Shown here one piece after another: positions 21,469-25,147 of a stretch of DNA of 25,147 nt (position 1 is its first letter; every line of letters begins with the position of its first letter). The stretch spans positions 39,917-65,063 of the forward strand of contig WELB01000261.1 in assembly GCA_009602725.1 (NCBI GenBank). Reading direction: 5' to 3'. Made by a program: the position numbers and the translations under genes. Below the pieces are notes generated by a model. That model did not search any database and was not told the origin of the DNA. It was given only the letters and a program-made list of their open reading frames with translations. The DNA is from Spirogloea muscicola. Its lineage: Eukaryota; Streptophyta; Zygnematophyceae; Spirogloeales; Spirogloeaceae.

Positions 21469-21676
21469 GTGACGGCTGGCTAAGGAGCGCCGCGCGCGCT
21501 CCGGGATTCACGCCGGCCCTTGCGGCGGGCTCCGCGCGACGGCTCTGCCCCTGACACGCTAATGCCGATGCGACCGCCGCGGCGCCGTCCACCGAGAGGA
21601 GAAGCTCGCTGGGAAATTCTCCACGCCGGGGAGTTTGCCGGGGCGTTCCGCCGCGCGGCGAATGCGGCGCGGCTCG

Positions 21677-21738
21677 CGGCGGCGGCGGNGGCGGCGGCGG
21701 CTGCGGCGGCGGCGGCGGCGGCGTCGGCGTCGGCGGCG
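21677..21738 (+). repeat. GGC trinucleotide tract with an unresolved base
   Basis: About twenty GGC/GCG-type triplets, with occasional CTG and GTC interruptions, contain an N at 21689. The ambiguous base inside the tract shows that its true length is not settled in this assembly. Confidence 0.9.
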
Positions 21739-21927
21739 ATGGTGTTGGCAATGGCGGTGGTGGCCCTTAACCCTTGTTATGGGGGCGGTAGGTGCCAGGG
21801 TGGGGGGAGCCTCCTCCCTCCCCGGTCACCGCTCCCAGCTATGTACTGGCCCCTCCCCTCGGAGCCCAGAACCTCCCTCCTACTGGCGGAGACCGCCCCC
21901 GCTCGCCCCCCCGAAGCTGCGCGCGCC

Positions 21928-21967
21928 GCCATAGCCGGGCGCCATAGCCGGGCCGCCATAGCCGGGC
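21928..21967 (+). repeat. Triplicated 12-bp motif GCCATAGCCGGG
   Basis: Three copies at 21928, 21941 and 21955 are separated by one or two bases, in GC-rich DNA upstream of the EF-hand gene. The regular spacing could be protein-binding sites or a plain minisatellite; the sequence alone does not decide. Confidence 0.85.
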
Positions 21968-22228
21968 CCCGCCCCTCCCCGTAGCTCCTTACCAGCGCGG
22001 CCGCCATATGATTCGCGCACGGATCCGATTAATCGGATACGCACCCACCCGGTCTCCTTCCCGGTAACGCGTACCTTCTGCGGCTCCCGGGCGGTACGCC
22101 GCGTCCCGGCAACCGCGTGGGGTTCAGATGGAGTTTTGTCTTTCTCACGAACTCCCCATCAAGCCCAGGAGCGCCCAACAAGCCAGCCCAGCTGCTTCCC
22201 GAGCTGCCGCGTGGCCCTCTGCCAAGCA

Positions 22229-22325
22229 AAGAAGTGCTCGCCCATAGAGAAGAGTGGCCGGCAAAGCCAGCCCAAAAAGAATGGACAATATCCCAAGCCA
22301 AAGAAAAAGGTGCCGAGCAAAGGGC
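22229..22325 (+). repeat. Dispersed repeat, forward copy (partner at 17945-18036)
   Basis: This is the plus-orientation member of the inverted pair. It begins GTGCTCGCCCATAGAGAAGA and runs through GCCAGCCCAAAAAGAATGG. A related phrase (GGGCTCGCCCATTTGAAAG) recurs at about 22389-22407, so pieces of the element are clustered here. Confidence 0.8.
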
Positions 22326-22785
22326 CAGTGCTCCAACGTGAGGTTCAGCATGTTTGCAGCGTGCCCAGGCTAATGCTTTGCACCAGAAAGAAAGGGCTCG
22401 CCCATTTGAAAGCTGGGCAAGCCCTAGGCTGGTGGCAGAAGGGCTTCGTACCTGCCATCTAGTATTCAGGCATCGATTACCGACCGTAATGTGTTGACCA
22501 GTGGTTACTGAGCGGGTCAATCTGCTGTGGGTGATGTACGTCTTCAGATATGCTTGCCATTGTACTTGGCCATTTGGCCTTGGCTTGTTTCAAATACACG
22601 AACATTCCCCTTCAGCAGAGCAGAAAGTAACAGGTCTTCTTCCACTGGAAAAAGAGCTCTTCTTCCAATGGAAAGACTCTTCCAGTTGAGGGCGGGGGCG
22701 ATGCTGTGATGGCCGGCCCAGCAAAGAGAATAAACGAAGCTCGAAGGGGCCAGAAACTCTTCTAGACATATTATGCAAGGCAACT

Positions 22786-22816
22786 GCTGTGAGAGGCCAG
22801 CCGAAAGGAATGTCGA
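22786..22816 (+). repeat. Dispersed repeat core, copy C
   Basis: CTGTGAGAGGCCAGCC then GAAAGGAATGTCGAAG matches copies A (11068) and B (18040) with two or three changes. It lies in non-coding DNA. Confidence 0.75.
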
Positions 22817-23969
22817 AGGGCTGGGCTGGGCTGCCGAATCGTCCTGCAAAGAGGGCGTCCAATCAGGCAATAAGTTAGCCGGCACTCAGAAGTGCAACCA
22901 TACAGCAATGCAAGTGGCTAACATGAGAGCGACTGTGAGAAGAGGCACTTAATAATGCAATGGCTGATAGCCAATGTACGGGACATGGTACTGGGAGTGG
23001 CATCGCAAGCAGAGGGTGCTGTGATGGGCCAGTGCACAAGGTACTGGACTGTGAGGGGATTTCACAAGAGGGCGCGGCCAATGAACATTGGGTGCAATTG
23101 GCCAGTCCATAAGAGAGTGTCGAAGTCTGCAGCCAATGAGCTATAGCTGTAAAAGCCAGTGCATAAGACAGTGTATGTTAAATTGTGTTCTGCTTTCAGA
23201 CCCCTTCAAATTTCGTGCTCGATATAAGCTGTAAACAAGTGGGAATTTGTCGAACGTGCGGAGCAACCATTTGGCTGCGAGTGGATAGCCACAGCCAGAC
23301 CGCAGAGAGTGCCCGCTGCGATTCCAGCAGCAATAGCCGCTTACCTCACTTCACTTGCATGTTCTTACAATAAACTTGACCCAGGCTTCAGTCCTTCTAG
23401 TATGACCAGCGTGGTAACTAGAGTCTACATGCCGCTCCACATAGAAATTGGATGGCCATCAAATGCACTGATTACAAATGGTGCTCACCCGGGCTTGACA
23501 AAGTTTATAAAGTATTAGCGTCCTCGTAGCTGTTTGAGATGGCATGCAGCTCTTGCATAATCGATGAGTGCTGCTCCCATCACGAGTCTCTAATTGCGGT
23601 TGTGATGCTGCCCAATCCTGAAGCTGGCCTTCATGACCTGCCCATCCTGTGGCTTGTCACAGTCAATAGCTACACGGACAACACTAGTGCTCGCCTCCAC
23701 TAGTGACAAGATCGTGTGAGGCACTTTGAACCTGCTGAAACTGTGACATGACTTTGGAGTGTTACTGGACGTGACATGATTCTGGAGTGTTATGATTCTG
23801 GAGTGTTAATGGACATCAGAATCCAGTCTCTCTTTGTGCTCAAATCTTGCACAAGCACCAGTCAGAGAAGCACCCTTTCCATTGGAGGCGTGCACAAGCG
23901 GTGCAAAAGGCGTCAGACTTCCACACAGGTTTGCTACATACGAGAGAGCACGTGGTCCATCAACTGCTG

Positions 23970-25147
23970 TCACCCCTGCCGTGCCTTCCTAATCTGCTCA
24001 TCTGTGAGCGGCAGGAAGTACAGGCTGGGCTTAGCCTTGGTCTTCTTGAAGAGGTCGTCCAGCGTAGGCAGCGGCTGCTCTGGCTCTGCAATCATAGCGG
24101 CGAACCACAGCTAATTTTACATTGTACGGCAATCATTACAATTTACTTCAGAGAGAGAGTGTTATGCTAGAAAGAGGTGTGGCAAGAGTAGCACCTAGCA
24201 GGTAGGCTCATTGACGTTACGGTTACGTTAAACAAATGAAAAATGGTCAACTTGGTGAAACACCACTCAGAAGAGGCGACGGCGTCAGCAACGGTGGCGA
24301 AGAGGCTGCAGTTGCACACCTTTCCGGGGCGGCGGAGCGGGCCGTTCGCTTGGCCTGGCCTGGGCCGGCCCTTGCGGCAGCACAGCACCGGCGGCGGGGG
24401 ACGGCGGCTCGGCCTCCGCAGCGGCCTTGGCTGCCGCTTCCTCCTCCTTCTTGGTGGCCACCTCAGCGGGGCTCACAAACCGCGCGGCCAGCGGCCGCTC
24501 CGCGTGGCTCGGCCACGTGAGGTTCTGCAGCACGTCCCGCGACGCCACCGCCTCCTCCACCGTTGCATACTGTGCCAACGGAGCATATAGCCTCAGCGGC
24601 CAAGCTGGCATTCTCTACTCAGAGACAAACATCTGCTGTGCAAGCAAGTAATGCAAGAAGTCCGCTGCAATTGTTGACTGCGCAGACAACCCAAAGACTG
24701 CTGCTCTGTTTTAGGAAATGACCAAAGTGGCTGGGCTAGGCACATGAGCATGAGAGCGAGTCACATGCTGTAGGATGACGTCAGCTTCCTTATGCCAGGC
24801 ACAACAAGCTGATGCGCACTACATTATTCAACAATACTGACAGTAAATTCATTAGTACACTCAGGCATAGCTTGCATTTTCATAGTCTTTGAGTTTCGAA
24901 TCGCACAGTGACGTAGCAGTGCGTGCGGATGGTGTCCATCCAGTAGGCCTGCACAGTGCCGGTCTGGCCAAGGAGCTCCAGGACCTGCTTCTGCGTGAAG
25001 GGCCGCCGGAAGTGGTCGATGCGCAGCGAGGTCGTGGGCGGCACCCGGGGCGACTGCGGCGGCAGCGGGCCGGCACGCCGGCCATTGGCGATTGGCTCCG
25101 GCTTGACGGCCCTCGGCCCGGCGCCGCGGGGGCTGGCCAGCGCGGCC
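23970..25147 (-). CDS. Acinus-type RNA-binding protein, C-terminal part (5' end outside window)
   Basis: Acinus is a subunit of the ASAP complex with RNPS1 and SAP18, which joins exon-junction complexes and affects splicing in the nucleus (known for the family). Minus-strand exons: >25147-24907, 24569-24320, 24085-23970, with the stop at 23970-23972. The RRM spans exons 1 and 2: [37 protein letters not shown], then [20 protein letters not shown] and [11 protein letters not shown]. An Ala/Glu/Pro-rich linker follows. The last exon carries the RSB motif that binds RNPS1-SAP18 in animals and plants: [20 protein letters not shown] then [14 protein letters not shown]. Intron phases (0, then 1) fit exactly. 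An N-terminal SAP domain, if present, lies beyond the right edge, so the full length is unknown. Confidence 0.9.

Larger units (their letters stand above)
21469..22100. other. GC-rich upstream region of the EF-hand gene with simple repeats
   Basis: Very GC-rich DNA directly before the EF-hand start codon, likely its 5' UTR and promoter. The plus-strand ORF at 21520-21984 is low-complexity Ala/Arg/Pro and is driven by GGC repeats. I do not accept it as a gene. Confidence 0.45.
22101..23969. other. Spacer between EF-hand gene and Acinus gene; repeat-rich, no gene seen
   Basis: The region holds several copies or fragments of the dispersed repeat (22229-22325, 22786-22816 and looser matches to about 23175, such as GGCCAGTGCACAAG and AAGCCAGTGCATAAG). 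It also has a short duplicated phrase around 23748-23808 (GATTCTGGAGTGTTA). The Acinus 3' UTR must lie at its right end; a minus-strand TGTAA motif is present at 23472-23476. The ORFs here are short and unbiased. Confidence 0.45.

Noticed and set aside
21520-21984. Plus-strand gene divergent from the EF-hand gene
   Set aside because: Low-complexity Ala/Arg/Pro frame made by the GGC tract and containing an N; no domain and no splice evidence.
1-25147. tRNA or rRNA genes
   Set aside because: I looked for T-arm/B-box patterns (GGTTCGAnTCC) and conserved rRNA blocks on both strands and saw none convincing; a covariance-model scan would be needed to exclude divergent cases.

Overview
The window is nuclear DNA from a eukaryote, most likely a green alga (Chlorophyta). 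Exons are GC-rich, with Ala/Gly/Ser/Arg homopolymer stretches and mostly G or C at third codon positions. The many GT-AG introns (about 130-800 bp) are clearly more AT-rich. Two introns carry CCCTAAA-type (plant/Chlorella-type) telomere-like repeats. The protein families also fit a green-lineage nucleus: ATG2, a eukaryotic pantothenate synthetase with the plant-like spacer, Acinus and a calmodulin-like protein. There is no sign of operons, Shine-Dalgarno sites or bacterial mobile elements. Every gene had to be rebuilt by joining exons by eye, keeping intron phase and family similarity consistent. Family names rest on remembered family patterns, not on a database search.

Layout: (1) 1-7103, + strand: the 3' part (8 exons, 1531 codons) of the autophagy lipid-transfer protein ATG2, running off the left edge. 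(2) 7104-8457: spacer with a 45-bp-period repeat and a short coding-like stretch I cannot name. (3) 8458-10719, + strand: complete 5-exon pantothenate synthetase (panC), 331 aa. (4) 10720-12051: spacer between convergent genes. (5) 12052-16642, - strand: an 11-exon gene for an 825-aa protein that appears to join an N-terminal FIST-like sensor region, split by a large acidic insert, to a C-terminal LON substrate-binding domain, with no ATPase or protease part. This is the most unusual object here. (6) 16643-20257: 3.6 kb without a gene I can name. It holds a GC-rich block, a dispersed repeat copy, a degenerate coding-like stretch and a 66-bp tandem duplication. (7) 20258-21468, - strand: a 3-exon, 184-aa calmodulin-like protein with four canonical EF-hands. 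(8) 21469-23969: GC-rich upstream region of the EF-hand gene, a GGC tract with an unresolved base, a triplicated short motif and further dispersed repeat copies. (9) 23970-25147, - strand: the 3' part (3 exons) of an Acinus-type protein with an RRM and an RSB motif, running off the right edge.

The genes do not form a pathway. ATG2 is bulk autophagy, panC is vitamin B5 synthesis, Acinus is splicing/exon-junction biology, the EF-hand protein is calcium signalling, and the FIST-LON protein is of unknown role. The points most worth following up are the FIST-LON architecture, the two intronic telomere-like tracts in neighbouring genes, and a dispersed repeat family with at least one inverted pair.
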